The notes under the pieces were generated by a model. The model saw only the letters and a list, made by a program, of their open reading frames with translations, ran no database searches and had not been told where the DNA came from. From the NCBI GenBank assembly GCA_037200985.1, contig JBBCGJ010000001.1, positions 124,001-188,000 on the forward strand: a DNA stretch of 64,000 bases, read 5' to 3'. The position numbers and the translations under genes were made by a program. This document shows positions 9,197 to 18,013 of the stretch, one piece after another. This DNA comes from Rhizomicrobium sp. GTDB lineage: Bacteria > Pseudomonadota > Alphaproteobacteria > Micropepsales > Micropepsaceae. The first letter of the stretch is position 1; the number at the start of each line of letters is the position of its first letter.

Positions 9197-11371
9197 ATGA
9201 AGCGCGTTCCACAAGCCTTGTTGATGACCGTGATGTGCGCGGTTGCAACTGCTGCCGCCACCATTCCCGCAGCCCCGCCGACCCCGGCGGGGAACACGGT
9301 CGACGTCGTGCAGGGCACAAGCGTCCTCGATCCCTATCGCTGGCTGGAGGACTGGAACGATCCCAAGGTCAAGACGTGGAGCGATGCGCAGAATGCCCGC
9401 ACCCGCGCCTATCTCGACGCGCTGCCCTATCGCGGCGCGGTCGCGGCCCGGCTCGCCAAGCTGATCAAGGCGTCGTCGCCGGCCTATTACCATCTGGAGG
9501 CGCATGGCCCCCATGTCTTCGCGCTCTATTCCGATCCCGCATTCCAGCAGCCCATGCTGGTGACGCTGAACGCGGCGGCCGATCCCGCCTCGCGCAAGGC
9601 GCTGATCGATCCCAATGCGCTCGACAAGAAGGGTTTGACGTCGATCGACTGGTTCGCGGTCTCGCCCGACGGGACGAAGGTCGCCGTGTCGCTGTCGCAG
9701 AGCGGCAGCGAGGACGGCACGCTGCATGTCTACGACGTCGCGACGGGCAAGGAGATCGACAAGCCGATCGCCGATGTGCAGTTCCCGACCGCCGGCGGCA
9801 GCGCCGCCTGGACCAGGGACGCCACCGGCTTCTGGTACACCCGCTATCCCGGCGCGGCCGCGCCGGAGGCGGACCGCCATTTCTTCCAGGCGGTCTATTT
9901 CCACAAGCTGGGCACCGACGTGGCGAAGGACCCGCTGGTGCTGGGGCCGAAGAACGGCCTCGAGCGCGTCTCGGAAATCTTCCTCGACACCCGCTACGGC
10001 CGGGAGGAGGGCTTCGTGCAGGTGCAGCGCGGCGACGGCAACCAATGGGCGTTCTACGTCCTGCCCAGGTCCGGCGCGCCGATCCAGATCGCGACCTATG
10101 ACGACCATTTCGCCTTCGCGACGCTGGGGCCGGACGGCGCGGTCTATGCGATCAGCCGCGACGGCGCGCCGAACGGCAAGATCGTCAAGCTGAAGCCGCC
10201 CTTCGCGCCGCTGGCGCTGGCCAAGGCGCCGGTCATCGTGCCGGAGAGCAATGTTGCGATCCTGTCGGGCGGGGCGGAAGCCCAAGAGCTCGACCTGGCG
10301 CTCAGCCGCGACCGGCTGTTCGTGCGCGACATCGTCGGCGGCCCGAACGAGGTCCGCGTCTTCGCGCTCGACGGCAAGCCCTTGGGCAAGCTGCCGCTGC
10401 CGGAGATCGCCGGCAACACCGAGATTGCGCCGCTCGGCAATGGCGACGTGCTGTTCAACGTCGCGACCTATTTGCGGCCGACCTATTACGCGCTCTGGCA
10501 TCCTGCGACCGGCAAGGTCGAGGAGACGGGCCTGAAGATCACCTCGCCCGTGTCCTATGACGATGCGCAGGTCGTGCGCGGCTTCGCGACCTCGAAGGAC
10601 GGCACCAAGGTCCCGGTCAGCATCATCGCCCGCAAGGGCGCCAAGCTCGACGGCACCAATCCGACGCTGCTCTACGGCTATGGCGGCTACGGCATCTCCT
10701 CGACGCCGTATTTCCTGGGACCGATGTGGCGGCTCTGGCTGGACGCCGGCGGCGTCTATGCGGACGCCAATATCCGCGGCGGCTCGGAATATGGCGAGCG
10801 CTGGCACACGCAAGGCATGCTGCTCAAGAAACAGAACGTGTTCGACGATTTCGCCGCCGTCGCGCAGTACCTGATCGACAAGAAGTACACCTCGCATGAG
10901 CGCCTGGCGCTGCTCGGCGGGTCGAATGGCGGGCTGCTGATGGGCGCGGAGATCACCCAGCATCCGCTTCTCGCGCGCACGGTGATCTCCGCCGTCGGCA
11001 TCTACGACATGGTGCGGTGGGAGAACGATCCGAACGGCGCCTTCAACACCTCGGAGTTCGGCACGGTCAAGAATCCGGAACAGTTCAAGGTGCTCTACGG
11101 CTATTCGCCCTATCACCACATGGTGCGCGGGACGTCCTATCCGTCGGTGCTGCTGATGACCGGGGCGACCGACGGGCGGGTCAATCCGATGCACTCGCGC
11201 AAATTCGCCGCCGCCCTGCAGGCCGCGAGCGGTTCGGGCCTGCCGATCCTGCTCAGGACCTCGGCGAATTCGGGCCACGGCATCGGCAGCTCGCTGGACG
11301 AGCGGATCGCCGAGCGCACCGACGAGCTGACCTTCCTGTTCGACCGGATGGGCGTAACGCCCAAACCTTGA
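9197..11371 (+). CDS. Secreted prolyl oligopeptidase family serine peptidase (S9A)
   Basis: The 724-aa product starts with a signal peptide (MKRVPQALLMTVMCAVATA..) and then the S9A layout: an N-terminal DPYRWLEDW motif, a seven-bladed propeller, and a C-terminal alpha/beta hydrolase domain. The catalytic triad is visible as Ser in LLGGSNGGLL, Asp in GATDGRVNP and His in NSGHGIG. These enzymes cleave after proline in short peptides; the signal peptide places this one in the periplasm. I chose the ATG at 9197 because it starts the signal peptide directly; a frame open from 9119 adds 26 residues unlike a leader. It ends at a shared hairpin terminator. Confidence 0.92.
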   Translation: MKRVPQALLMTVMCAVATAAATIPAAPPTPAGNTVDVVQGTSVLDPYRWLEDWNDPKVKTWSDAQNARTRAYLDALPYRGAVAARLAKLIKASSPAYYHLEAHGPHVFALYSDPAFQQPMLVTLNAAADPASRKALIDPNALDKKGLTSIDWFAVSPDGTKVAVSLSQSGSEDGTLHVYDVATGKEIDKPIADVQFPTAGGSAAWTRDATGFWYTRYPGAAAPEADRHFFQAVYFHKLGTDVAKDPLVLGPKNGLERVSEIFLDTRYGREEGFVQVQRGDGNQWAFYVLPRSGAPIQIATYDDHFAFATLGPDGAVYAISRDGAPNGKIVKLKPPFAPLALAKAPVIVPESNVAILSGGAEAQELDLALSRDRLFVRDIVGGPNEVRVFALDGKPLGKLPLPEIAGNTEIAPLGNGDVLFNVATYLRPTYYALWHPATGKVEETGLKITSPVSYDDAQVVRGFATSKDGTKVPVSIIARKGAKLDGTNPTLLYGYGGYGISSTPYFLGPMWRLWLDAGGVYADANIRGGSEYGERWHTQGMLLKKQNVFDDFAAVAQYLIDKKYTSHERLALLGGSNGGLLMGAEITQHPLLARTVISAVGIYDMVRWENDPNGAFNTSEFGTVKNPEQFKVLYGYSPYHHMVRGTSYPSVLLMTGATDGRVNPMHSRKFAAALQAASGSGLPILLRTSANSGHGIGSSLDERIAERTDELTFLFDRMGVTPKP

Positions 11372-11409
11372 AACGATGGGCCCTGAACGGCAGGCCCTGA
11401 AAAGAAAAG

Positions 11410-11436
11410 GGGGCGCGAAGCATGGCTTCGCGCCCC
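11410..11436 (-). terminator. Rho-independent terminator of the His-rich peptide operon
   Basis: A perfect 12-bp stem (GGGGCGCGAAGC and complement) with a 3-base loop lies between the convergent prolyl oligopeptidase and His-rich genes. Read on the minus strand it is followed by CCTTTTCTTTT, a good U-tract. It probably terminates both sides but is best suited to the minus-strand unit. Confidence 0.8.
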
Positions 11437-11457
11437 GATCGAACCGATGTCCGGTGC

Positions 11458-11631
11458 TTACCAGCCCCAGCCGCGGCAATAGCGGTCATGGTGATGGTGA
11501 TGCCAGCCCCAGCTGGTGCAGTGGCGGTGGCCGTGATGATGGCCGCCCAGATGGATCGTCAATGCGGCGGCCGGCATGGCCGAAGCGGCCAGCAGACCCA
11601 ATGCGAACGCGGAAGCGATGATCTTCTTCAA
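11458..11631 (-). CDS. Small exported His/Trp-rich protein, copy 2
   Basis: This 57-aa product starts at a TTG (11631) with AGGGGGA eight bases upstream. A signal peptide (MKKIIASAFALGLLAASAM..AAA) is followed by a mature part of about 33 residues rich in His, Gly and Trp. The end has the pattern C-x2-WGW-xHHH-x-DR-Y-C-R-x-WGW, also present in the gene upstream. Two Cys could form a disulfide and the His clusters could bind metal ions; both are inferences. I do not recognise the family. It is the second gene of a two-gene unit with its paralogue, followed by a strong terminator. Confidence 0.72.
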   Translation of the reverse strand: MKKIIASAFALGLLAASAMPAAALTIHLGGHHHGHRHCTSWGWHHHHHDRYCRGWGW

Positions 11632-11665
11632 AGTAATAATCCCCCTTTAGGAGTTGAACGGACTG

Positions 11666-11830
11666 TTACCAGCCCCAGCGACGGCACCAACGGTCGCGAT
11701 GATGATGGCGCCATCCCCATGTTACGCAGTGGCGGTGGTGATGCCAGCCGTGAGGACGAGCGTCGGCCGCGGTGACCGAAATGCTCATGAGGCCAGCGGC
11801 GAGCACCGCCGCGGTAAGCAGAGTTTTCAT
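11666..11830 (-). CDS. Small exported His/Trp-rich protein, copy 1
   Basis: A 54-aa paralogue of the neighbouring small gene. The ATG at 11830 has GAGGGAG upstream. A signal peptide (MKTLLTAAVLAAGLMSISVTAADA) precedes a mature chain of about 30 residues: PHGWHHHRHC, then the shared end pattern C-x2-WGW-x-HHH-xDR-W-C-R-x-WGW and stop. Charge is strongly basic. The function is unknown; metal binding or an envelope role is only a guess from composition. It lies 34 bases upstream of copy 2 in the same direction without an intervening terminator, so the two are probably co-expressed. Confidence 0.75.
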   Translation of the reverse strand: MKTLLTAAVLAAGLMSISVTAADARPHGWHHHRHCVTWGWRHHHRDRWCRRWGW

Positions 11831-12029
11831 GATGACTCCCTCTTGCAATGTTGGAAGCACGACAGGGTAAACGTACCTGCGCGCTTCGAAGTTCCCAACC
11901 CCTCGCAACCCGATGTTCCAACCTTTTTCCTGAACGCAGGATGAATGACGGGTGTGTCACGACGGTGGGAGGACAACTTTGCGATTGCACGCCGGCCCGT
12001 CATAGTCCGCCGAATACCGGGGGATTTGC

Positions 12030-13322
12030 ATGGAACGCGCGGTGTTTGCGAAGGCCACATGGCGGCTGATGCCGTTCATGGGGCTGCTCTATGTTGTCGC
12101 CTATCTCGATCGGGTGAATGTCGGCACGGCGGCGCTGACGATGAACAAGGACCTCGGCCTGACGCCGGAGGTCTACGGCTTCGGCGCCGGCATCTTTTTC
12201 ATCGGCTATTTCCTGTTCGAAGTGCCGTCCAACGTGATTCTCGCGAGGATCGGGGCACGGATCTGGATCAGCCGGATCATGCTGACCTGGGGCGTGGTCT
12301 CGATGGCGAACGCCTTCGCCACGGGTCCGGTCAGCTTCTACGTCGTCCGCTTCCTGCTGGGCCTCGCGGAAGCCGGCTTCTTTCCCGGCATGGTCCTCTA
12401 TCTCACCTACTGGTTTCCCTCGCCGCACCGGGCGCGGCTGATCGCGCTGTTCCTGGCGGCGGTGCCCTTCGCCAACGTCATCGGCAGCCCCCTGTCGGGC
12501 GCCATCCTCGGGATGGAGGGCCTGCATCGCCTGCACGGCTGGCAGTGGCTGTTCCTCCTGGAAGGCGCGCCGTCGGTGATTCTCGGGCTGGCCGTGCTTT
12601 GGCTGCTGCCGAACGGACCGGCCGAGGCGAAATGGCTGAGCGACGACGACCGCGCCGAGATCGCCGGATCGCTCGACGCCGAACCGGCGCATGTCCACAC
12701 CAAGCTCATGCCGATGTTCGCCGACCCCCGGGTCTGGCTGCTGGCCATTCCCGATTTCGGCATCGTGCTGGCGCTGTACGGCGTCAATCTGTGGCTGCCC
12801 CAGATCGTGCATGAGATGGGCTATTCGATCCTTCAGACCAATCTTGTCGTCGCCTTGCCCTATCTCGCGGCGGTGTTCGTGATGATCCTGTGGGGCATGT
12901 CGAGCGATGCGCGGCACGAGCGCATCTGGCACGTGGCGGTCGCCTCGCTGGTGGGGGCGGGCGGATTGCTGGCGGCGGCGCTGTTTCATTCGCCGCTGGC
13001 CGTGCTGCTGTCGGTGGGGGTCGCGGTGTGCGGCGTCTATGCGGCGCTGGCGGTGTTCTGGACCCTGCCGCCGTCCTTCCTGGGCGGCACGGCCGCGGCG
13101 GGCGGTATCGCGCTGATCAATTCGATCAGCAATCTCGGCGGCTTCTTCGGCCCGGCGATCATGGGTTTCCTCAAGGGCCATACCGGCGGGTTCACGGCGG
13201 GGTTCGGCGTCCTTTCCTTCGGCATGGTCGTGTCGGCGGTGCTGGTGGTGGCGGTCGGCCGCACCATCACCTTCGCCGGCCGCGCCGCGGCGCTGGAGCG
13301 CTATACGCGGCTGAATGCGTGA
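12030..13322 (+). CDS. MFS transporter, anion:cation symporter (ACS) type
   Basis: A 430-aa inner-membrane transporter with twelve hydrophobic segments. The N-terminal region LLYVVAYLDRVNVGTAALTM is the ACS-family signature (D-R-x-N), and the loop after helix 2 reads FEVPSNVILARIGARIWI. Family members take up carboxylates such as tartrate, phthalate or sugar acids, and the substrate here cannot be predicted. A TauD-type dioxygenase follows 70 bases downstream, so the pair may import and oxidise an organic acid. Upstream (11831-12029) is non-coding and holds the divergent promoters. Confidence 0.9.
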   Translation: MERAVFAKATWRLMPFMGLLYVVAYLDRVNVGTAALTMNKDLGLTPEVYGFGAGIFFIGYFLFEVPSNVILARIGARIWISRIMLTWGVVSMANAFATGPVSFYVVRFLLGLAEAGFFPGMVLYLTYWFPSPHRARLIALFLAAVPFANVIGSPLSGAILGMEGLHRLHGWQWLFLLEGAPSVILGLAVLWLLPNGPAEAKWLSDDDRAEIAGSLDAEPAHVHTKLMPMFADPRVWLLAIPDFGIVLALYGVNLWLPQIVHEMGYSILQTNLVVALPYLAAVFVMILWGMSSDARHERIWHVAVASLVGAGGLLAAALFHSPLAVLLSVGVAVCGVYAALAVFWTLPPSFLGGTAAAGGIALINSISNLGGFFGPAIMGFLKGHTGGFTAGFGVLSFGMVVSAVLVVAVGRTITFAGRAAALERYTRLNA

Positions 13323-13392
13323 CGTAGCGGCAGGCCCGCCTTGCGCGGCGGGTCCGCCCCGCTATCTTTCGCCGCCGGGAACGGAGGACGCG

Positions 13393-14223
13393 ATGGGCGC
13401 GATCGAAGTGCGCAAATACGAAGGCGGCTGCGGTGCGGAAGTGCTGGGCGTCGATCTGCGGGCCTTGCGCGAATCCGACATGGCGGCGCTCGAGCGTGCC
13501 TATGCCGAGCACGGCGTGATCTTCTTCCGCGACCAGAATCTCACCGAGGACGACCACATCGCCTTCGCCAGGCGCTGGGGCGAGATCGACATCAACAGGT
13601 TCTTCCCGCACATCGAAGGCTATCGCGAGATCGCCGCCGTGAAGAAGGAGCGCGAGCAGAAGACCAATATCGGCGGCGGCTGGCACACCGATCACTCCTA
13701 CGACCAGATCCCGGCGATGGGCTCGATCCTGGTGGCGCGCGTGCTGCCGCCCAGCGGTGGCGACACCATGTTCGCCGACATGGTCGCCGCCTACGCGGCG
13801 CTCGACGATGCGACCAAGGCGGAGATCGCGGACCTCAAGGCGGTGCATTCCAACGCCCATGTCTTCGGCTCGAAGGCCTATTACGACAATCCCGAGCGCC
13901 GGGAATTCGCCAACGACGCGGCGGTCGGCAAGGCGCTGCATCCGGTGGTGATCACCCATCCGCTGTCGGGCCGCAAATCGCTCTACGTCAATCCGGGCTT
14001 CACCATCCGCTTCGATGGACAGTCGACGGAGGAGAGCCGGCCCCTGCTGCACAGGCTGTTCGCGCACGCGATGCAGCCGCGCTTCCACAGCCGCTTCCAA
14101 TGGCGTCCCGGCTCGGTCGCGTTCTGGGACAACCGCGCCACCTGGCACTTCGCGCTGAACGACTATCACGGCGAGGAACGCCTGATGCACCGCATCACGG
14201 TCAAGGGCGTGGCGTTACAGTAG
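13393..14223 (+). CDS. TauD/TfdA-family Fe(II)/2-oxoglutarate dioxygenase
   Basis: The 276-aa enzyme belongs to the taurine/2,4-D dioxygenase family, which couples 2-oxoglutarate decarboxylation to substrate hydroxylation. The facial triad is visible: HTDHSY supplies His and Asp, and the distal His is in ATWHFALNDY; the 2-oxoglutarate-binding Arg is in ERLMHRITV. The GGxWHTD context and GGDTMFADM are typical. I chose ATG 13393, which follows a GGAGG ribosome-binding site, over a longer open frame that overlaps the MFS gene. The substrate is unknown; the upstream MFS transporter probably serves the same pathway. Confidence 0.92.
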   Translation: MGAIEVRKYEGGCGAEVLGVDLRALRESDMAALERAYAEHGVIFFRDQNLTEDDHIAFARRWGEIDINRFFPHIEGYREIAAVKKEREQKTNIGGGWHTDHSYDQIPAMGSILVARVLPPSGGDTMFADMVAAYAALDDATKAEIADLKAVHSNAHVFGSKAYYDNPERREFANDAAVGKALHPVVITHPLSGRKSLYVNPGFTIRFDGQSTEESRPLLHRLFAHAMQPRFHSRFQWRPGSVAFWDNRATWHFALNDYHGEERLMHRITVKGVALQ

Positions 14224-14230
14224 CCCGCGC

Positions 14231-14380
14231 TGTCATCCCCGGCCGAACGTCGCGAAGCGACGTGAGGGGAAGGGGACCCAGGCGGCGAAGCTCACTCGAT
14301 CTCGAAAATTAGCGGTGAAAGTAGGCTCGACTGATGACCTGGGTCCGCTTCCCCTCGCTTCGCTCGGCCGGGGATGACAC
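14231..14380. repeat. Palindromic repeat pair, TGTCATCCCC family
   Basis: Two arms of about 45-50 bases face each other across about 50 bases. The left arm starts TGTCATCCCCGGCCGA and the right arm ends with its complement, TCGGCCGGGGATGACA. Each arm holds its own short palindrome (GTCGCGAAGCGAC on the left). Both arms share the GGGGAAG-GGACCCAGG tail. The layout resembles a non-autonomous inverted-repeat element; a second member is at 22650-22808. Confidence 0.75.
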
Positions 14381-14564
14381 GTTGAATCAATCCGTTCAAT
14401 TCCAGCAGTTCCGGCACCAGACCGCGCAGCTTCTTGAGCAGCGATTCGAAAGATTTCGATTCGGTCGCCAGCCCCGGTACGTCGTCGCTCGGGGCGACCC
14501 AGACGCCGGCCTCGGCGTCCCAGATCGCCTTGACCAGGAATTCCTTGTCCGGTGCGCGGCGCAT
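14292..14564 (-). pseudogene. DUF1902 gene truncated by a palindromic repeat
   Basis: From the ATG at 14564 the frame encodes a recognisable DUF1902 domain: EFLVKAIWDAEAGVWVAPSD, then DVPGLATESKSFESLL and VPELLELNG. These small HicB-like proteins usually continue for another 15-25 residues after LLELNG. Here the frame runs into the TGTCATCCCC repeat, which encodes the remaining 30 or so residues (VIPGRAKRGEADPGHQ and on). The native C-terminus therefore appears lost or replaced. Whether the chimeric protein is made is unknown. No HicA-type partner is beside it. The remainder of 14224-14650 is repeat or featureless. Confidence 0.7.
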
Positions 14565-14650
14565 GCACCTGCTATGCGGCGGCGCCGTCGAAATATCAAT
14601 TTGGCCGCGCGCCTTGACTTGGCCGTGCCCTTGGTCTTTTTCACCGCGCC

Positions 14651-15598
14651 ATGACACGCGCGTTCATCTTTCCGGGGCAGGGCTCCCAGGCCGTCGGCAT
14701 GGGCAAGGCGCTCGCCGAGGCCTTCGCCCCCGCCCGCGAGGTCTTCCAGGAAGTCGACGACGCGCTGAACCAGAAACTCTCGAAGCTGATGTGGGAGGGG
14801 CCGGAAAGCGACCTCGTCCTCACCGAGAATGCCCAGCCCGCGATCATGGCCGCCTCGATGGCCATCGTCCGCGCCTTGCAGAAGGACGCCGGACTCGATC
14901 TAGCGAAACACGCCCGACTCGTCGCCGGCCATTCGCTCGGCGAGTACACGGCGCTGTGCGCCGCCGGGGCCTTCACGCTGGCCGATGCGGCGCGGCTGCT
15001 GAAGGCGCGCGGGCAGGCGATGCAGTCCGCCGTGCCGGTCGGCGAGGGCGGCATGAGCGCGCTGCTCGGCGCCGAGATCGAACAGGCCGAAGAACTCGCA
15101 AGGCAATGCGCGGCGGCGGGCGGCGGCGTGTGCGTCGTCGCCAACGACAACGCGCCGGGCCAGGTCGTGGTCTCCGGCTCCAAGGCTGCGATCGACAAGG
15201 CGCCCGAGATCGCCAAGGCGCTGGGCATCAAGCGTGCCATGGCGCTCAACGTGTCGGCGCCGTTCCATTGTCCGCTGATGCAGCCCGCCGCCGACAAGAT
15301 GGCCGAGGCGCTTGCGGCGGTGACGATCCGCCCGCTCGCCGTTCCGGTGGTCGCCAATGTGACGGCGGCAGAAACCGCCGAGCCGGAAACAATCCGCCGC
15401 CTGCTCGTTGAACAGGTGACGGCGCGCGTGCGCTGGCGCGAAAGCGTGCTGGCGTTCAAGGGCTACGGCGTCACGGCGACGGTCGAGTTCGGTGGCGGCA
15501 AGGTGCTCACCGGCATGGTCAAGCGCATCGACAAGGATCTTACGACCGTCACGCTCGACGCGCCGGCGGATATCGAAGCTTTCGTGAAAGGCCTCTGA
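14651..15598 (+). CDS. fabD: Malonyl-CoA:ACP transacylase
   Basis: FabD loads malonyl groups onto acyl carrier protein for type II fatty acid synthesis. The 315-aa product has the oxyanion-hole motif FPGQGSQ (residues 7-13), the nucleophile elbow GHSLGEY with Ser95, and the catalytic His206 in SAPFHCPLM. It is the first gene of a fabD-fabG-acpP-fabF cluster, and its stop overlaps the fabG start (TGATG). Confidence 0.97.
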   Translation: MTRAFIFPGQGSQAVGMGKALAEAFAPAREVFQEVDDALNQKLSKLMWEGPESDLVLTENAQPAIMAASMAIVRALQKDAGLDLAKHARLVAGHSLGEYTALCAAGAFTLADAARLLKARGQAMQSAVPVGEGGMSALLGAEIEQAEELARQCAAAGGGVCVVANDNAPGQVVVSGSKAAIDKAPEIAKALGIKRAMALNVSAPFHCPLMQPAADKMAEALAAVTIRPLAVPVVANVTAAETAEPETIRRLLVEQVTARVRWRESVLAFKGYGVTATVEFGGGKVLTGMVKRIDKDLTTVTLDAPADIEAFVKGL

Positions 15599-16338
15599 TG
15601 TTCGACCTCTCAGGAAAGACCGCGTTGGTCACCGGCGCGTCCGGCGGCATCGGCGGCGCCATCGCCAAGGCGCTGCATGCCCAGGGCGCCGGCGTCGTGC
15701 TCTCCGGCACGCGGGCCGAGGCGCTCGAAGCGGTGAAGGCCGAGCTCGGCGGCCGCGCCTTCGTCGCGACCTGCGACCTGGGCAACAAGGAATCGGTCGA
15801 GGCGCTGGTGAAAGCCGCGGAGGCCGCCGCCGGCGCGCCCATCGACATCCTGGTCAACAATGCCGGCATCACCCGCGACAACCTCTTCCTGCGCATGAAG
15901 GACGAGGAATGGGACCAGGTCATCGCGGTGAACCTCACCGCCGCCTTCCGCCTCTCCCGCGCCGTCCTGCGCGGCATGATGAAGAAGCGTTGGGGCCGCA
16001 TCGTCTCGATCACCTCGGTGGTCGGCGCCACCGGCAATCCGGGGCAGGGCAATTATGCCGCCGCCAAGGCGGGCCTGGTCGGCATGACCAAGTCGCTGGC
16101 GGCCGAGGTCGCGTCGCGCAACATCACGGTCAACGCCGTGGCGCCCGGCTTCATCGCGACCGCGATGACCGACGCCCTGACGGACGCCCAGAAGGAGGCG
16201 ATCTCGGCCCGCATCCCGGCCGGGCGGATGGGAACCCCGGCGGAAATCGCCGCCGCGGTGGTCTATCTCAGCAGCGAGGAAGCGGCCTATACGACCGGCG
16301 AGACCATCCAGGTCAACGGCGGAATGGCTATGATCTGA
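15598..16338 (+). CDS. fabG: 3-oxoacyl-ACP reductase
   Basis: FabG is the NADPH-dependent reductase of the fatty acid elongation cycle. The 246-aa product has the Rossmann motif TGASGGIG near residue 13, NNAG at 87-90, and the catalytic Ser140, Tyr153 and Lys157 (YAAAK). The C-terminal end with QVNGGMAMI is the usual FabG finish. Its start shares a base with the fabD stop. After it a 151-base gap leads to acpP. Confidence 0.97.
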   Translation: MFDLSGKTALVTGASGGIGGAIAKALHAQGAGVVLSGTRAEALEAVKAELGGRAFVATCDLGNKESVEALVKAAEAAAGAPIDILVNNAGITRDNLFLRMKDEEWDQVIAVNLTAAFRLSRAVLRGMMKKRWGRIVSITSVVGATGNPGQGNYAAAKAGLVGMTKSLAAEVASRNITVNAVAPGFIATAMTDALTDAQKEAISARIPAGRMGTPAEIAAAVVYLSSEEAAYTTGETIQVNGGMAMI

Positions 16339-16489
16339 CAATAAGTTCAAAGGCTTAACCGTGTTGTGGCGGGCGGCGAGCCTTTGTGTTACGAAACCCG
16401 CCGACCCCACATGCTTTATCAGTGAGGGCCCAACCTGCGGGCCGAAACCCAAACCCCGGCAGGCTATCCAAGGAGAGGCTTACAATACC

Positions 16490-16729
16490 ATGAGCGATAC
16501 GGCGGAACGCGTTAAGAAGATCGTCGTCGAACACCTCAACGTCGAGGCCGACAAGGTCACCGAGAACGCGTCCTTCATCGAGGACCTCGGCGCGGACAGT
16601 CTCGACACCGTCGAGCTGGTGATGGCGTTCGAGGAGGAGTTCGGCATCGAAATCCCGGACGACGCGGCGGAATCCATCGTCACCGTCGGCGATGCCGTGA
16701 AATACATCGACAAGTCGGCCACCGCCTGA
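16490..16729 (+). CDS. acpP: Acyl carrier protein
   Basis: A 79-aa acidic carrier protein that holds growing acyl chains on a phosphopantetheine arm. The attachment motif GADSLDTVE places the modified Ser at residue 37. The ATG at 16490 is preceded by AGGAGAGG, one of the strongest ribosome-binding sites in the window, as expected for a very abundant protein. The 151-base gap upstream (16339-16489) probably contains its own promoter, but I cannot place the boxes with confidence. fabF follows 23 bases downstream. Confidence 0.98.
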   Translation: MSDTAERVKKIVVEHLNVEADKVTENASFIEDLGADSLDTVELVMAFEEEFGIEIPDDAAESIVTVGDAVKYIDKSATA

Positions 16730-16752
16730 CGTCCCCCTCCTCACCCACCAGC

Positions 16753-18012
16753 ATGCGTAGAGTCGTCGTCACCGGACTTGGCCTCGTCACGCCGCTCGCC
16801 TGCGGCGTGGAGGAGACGTGGTCGCGCCTGCTCGCCGGCAAGTCCGGCGCGCGGCCGATCACCAAGTTCCGGACCGACGACCTCGCCACCCGCTTCGCCG
16901 CCCAGGTGCCGCGCGGCGACGGGGCGGACGGCACGTTCAACGCCGACCAATGGGTGGACCCCAAGGAACAGCGCCGGATGGACGATTTCATCGTCTTCGG
17001 CCTGGCCGCCGCCAAGCAGGCGGTGCGCGATTCCGGCTGGGAGCCGAAGACCGAGGAGGAGCGCTACCGTACCGGCGTGCTCATCGGCTCGGGCATCGGC
17101 GGGCTTCCCGGCATCGAGGAAGGCGCGCTCCTGGTCGAGACCAAGGGTCCGCGCCGGCTCTCGCCGTTTTTCATCCCGGGGCGGCTGATCAACCTGATCT
17201 CCGGCTATGCCTCGATCGAGCACGGCTACAAGGGCCCGAACCATTCGGTGGTCACGGCCTGCGCCACCGGCGCGCACGCCATCGGCGACGCGGCGCGGCT
17301 GATCGCGTTCGACGACGCCGATGTGATGCTGGCGGGCGGCGCGGAGGCGGCGATCAGCCGGCTCGGCATCGCCGGGTTCAATGCCTGCCGCGCGCTGTGC
17401 ACCGATTTCAACGATGCGCCGGAGAAGGCCTCGCGGCCTTACGACAAGGACCGCGCCGGCTTCGTGATGGGCGAGGGCGCCGGCGCGGTGATCCTCGAGG
17501 AATACGAGCACGCCAAGGCGCGCGGCGCGAAGATCTATGGCGAGGTGAAGGGCTACGGCCTTTCCGGCGACGCCTTCCACATCACCGCCCCGTCGGAAGA
17601 CGGCAATGGCGGCTACCGTGCCATGCAGATGGCGCTGAAGCGCTCGGGCCTTGCGCCGTCGGACATCGACTATGTCAACGCCCACGGCACCTCGACCATG
17701 GCGGACTATATCGAGGCGGGCGCGGTGGAGCGCTTCCTCGGCAACGCCGCGGCCAAGGTCTCGATGTCCTCGACCAAATCCTCGATCGGCCATCTGCTCG
17801 GCGCCGCCGGCGCGGTGGAGGCGATCTTCTGCCTGCTCGCGATGCGCGACGGGATCGTGCCGCCGACCATCAATCTCGACAATCCGGACGGCCAGACCCA
17901 GCTCGACCTCGTGCCCAACACGCCCAAGAAGCGCGAGGTGAACGTCACGCTGTCGAACTCCTTCGGCTTCGGCGGCACCAACGCCGCGCTGATCTTCACC
18001 CGCGCGGACTGA
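16753..18012 (+). CDS. fabF: 3-oxoacyl-ACP synthase II
   Basis: FabF (KAS II) condenses malonyl-ACP with acyl-ACP. The 419-aa product has the Cys-His-His triad: Cys170 in VVTACATGAHAIG, His in NAHGTSTMADY, and His in SSIGHLLGAAGAV. The end NSFGFGGTNAALIF is diagnostic. It lies 23 bases after acpP, and the mltG start follows one base after its stop, so mltG is likely co-transcribed. Confidence 0.97.
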   Translation: MRRVVVTGLGLVTPLACGVEETWSRLLAGKSGARPITKFRTDDLATRFAAQVPRGDGADGTFNADQWVDPKEQRRMDDFIVFGLAAAKQAVRDSGWEPKTEEERYRTGVLIGSGIGGLPGIEEGALLVETKGPRRLSPFFIPGRLINLISGYASIEHGYKGPNHSVVTACATGAHAIGDAARLIAFDDADVMLAGGAEAAISRLGIAGFNACRALCTDFNDAPEKASRPYDKDRAGFVMGEGAGAVILEEYEHAKARGAKIYGEVKGYGLSGDAFHITAPSEDGNGGYRAMQMALKRSGLAPSDIDYVNAHGTSTMADYIEAGAVERFLGNAAAKVSMSSTKSSIGHLLGAAGAVEAIFCLLAMRDGIVPPTINLDNPDGQTQLDLVPNTPKKREVNVTLSNSFGFGGTNAALIFTRAD

Positions 18013-18013
18013 C

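Noticed and set aside
9128..11479. A 783-codon open frame opposite the prolyl oligopeptidase
   Set aside because: Same reason: antisense shadow of a gene with a visible catalytic triad and signal peptide.
14396..14644. An 82-codon basic frame on the minus strand beside fabD
   Set aside because: It overlaps the DUF1902 domain in another frame and shows no protein-like pattern after the first few residues.
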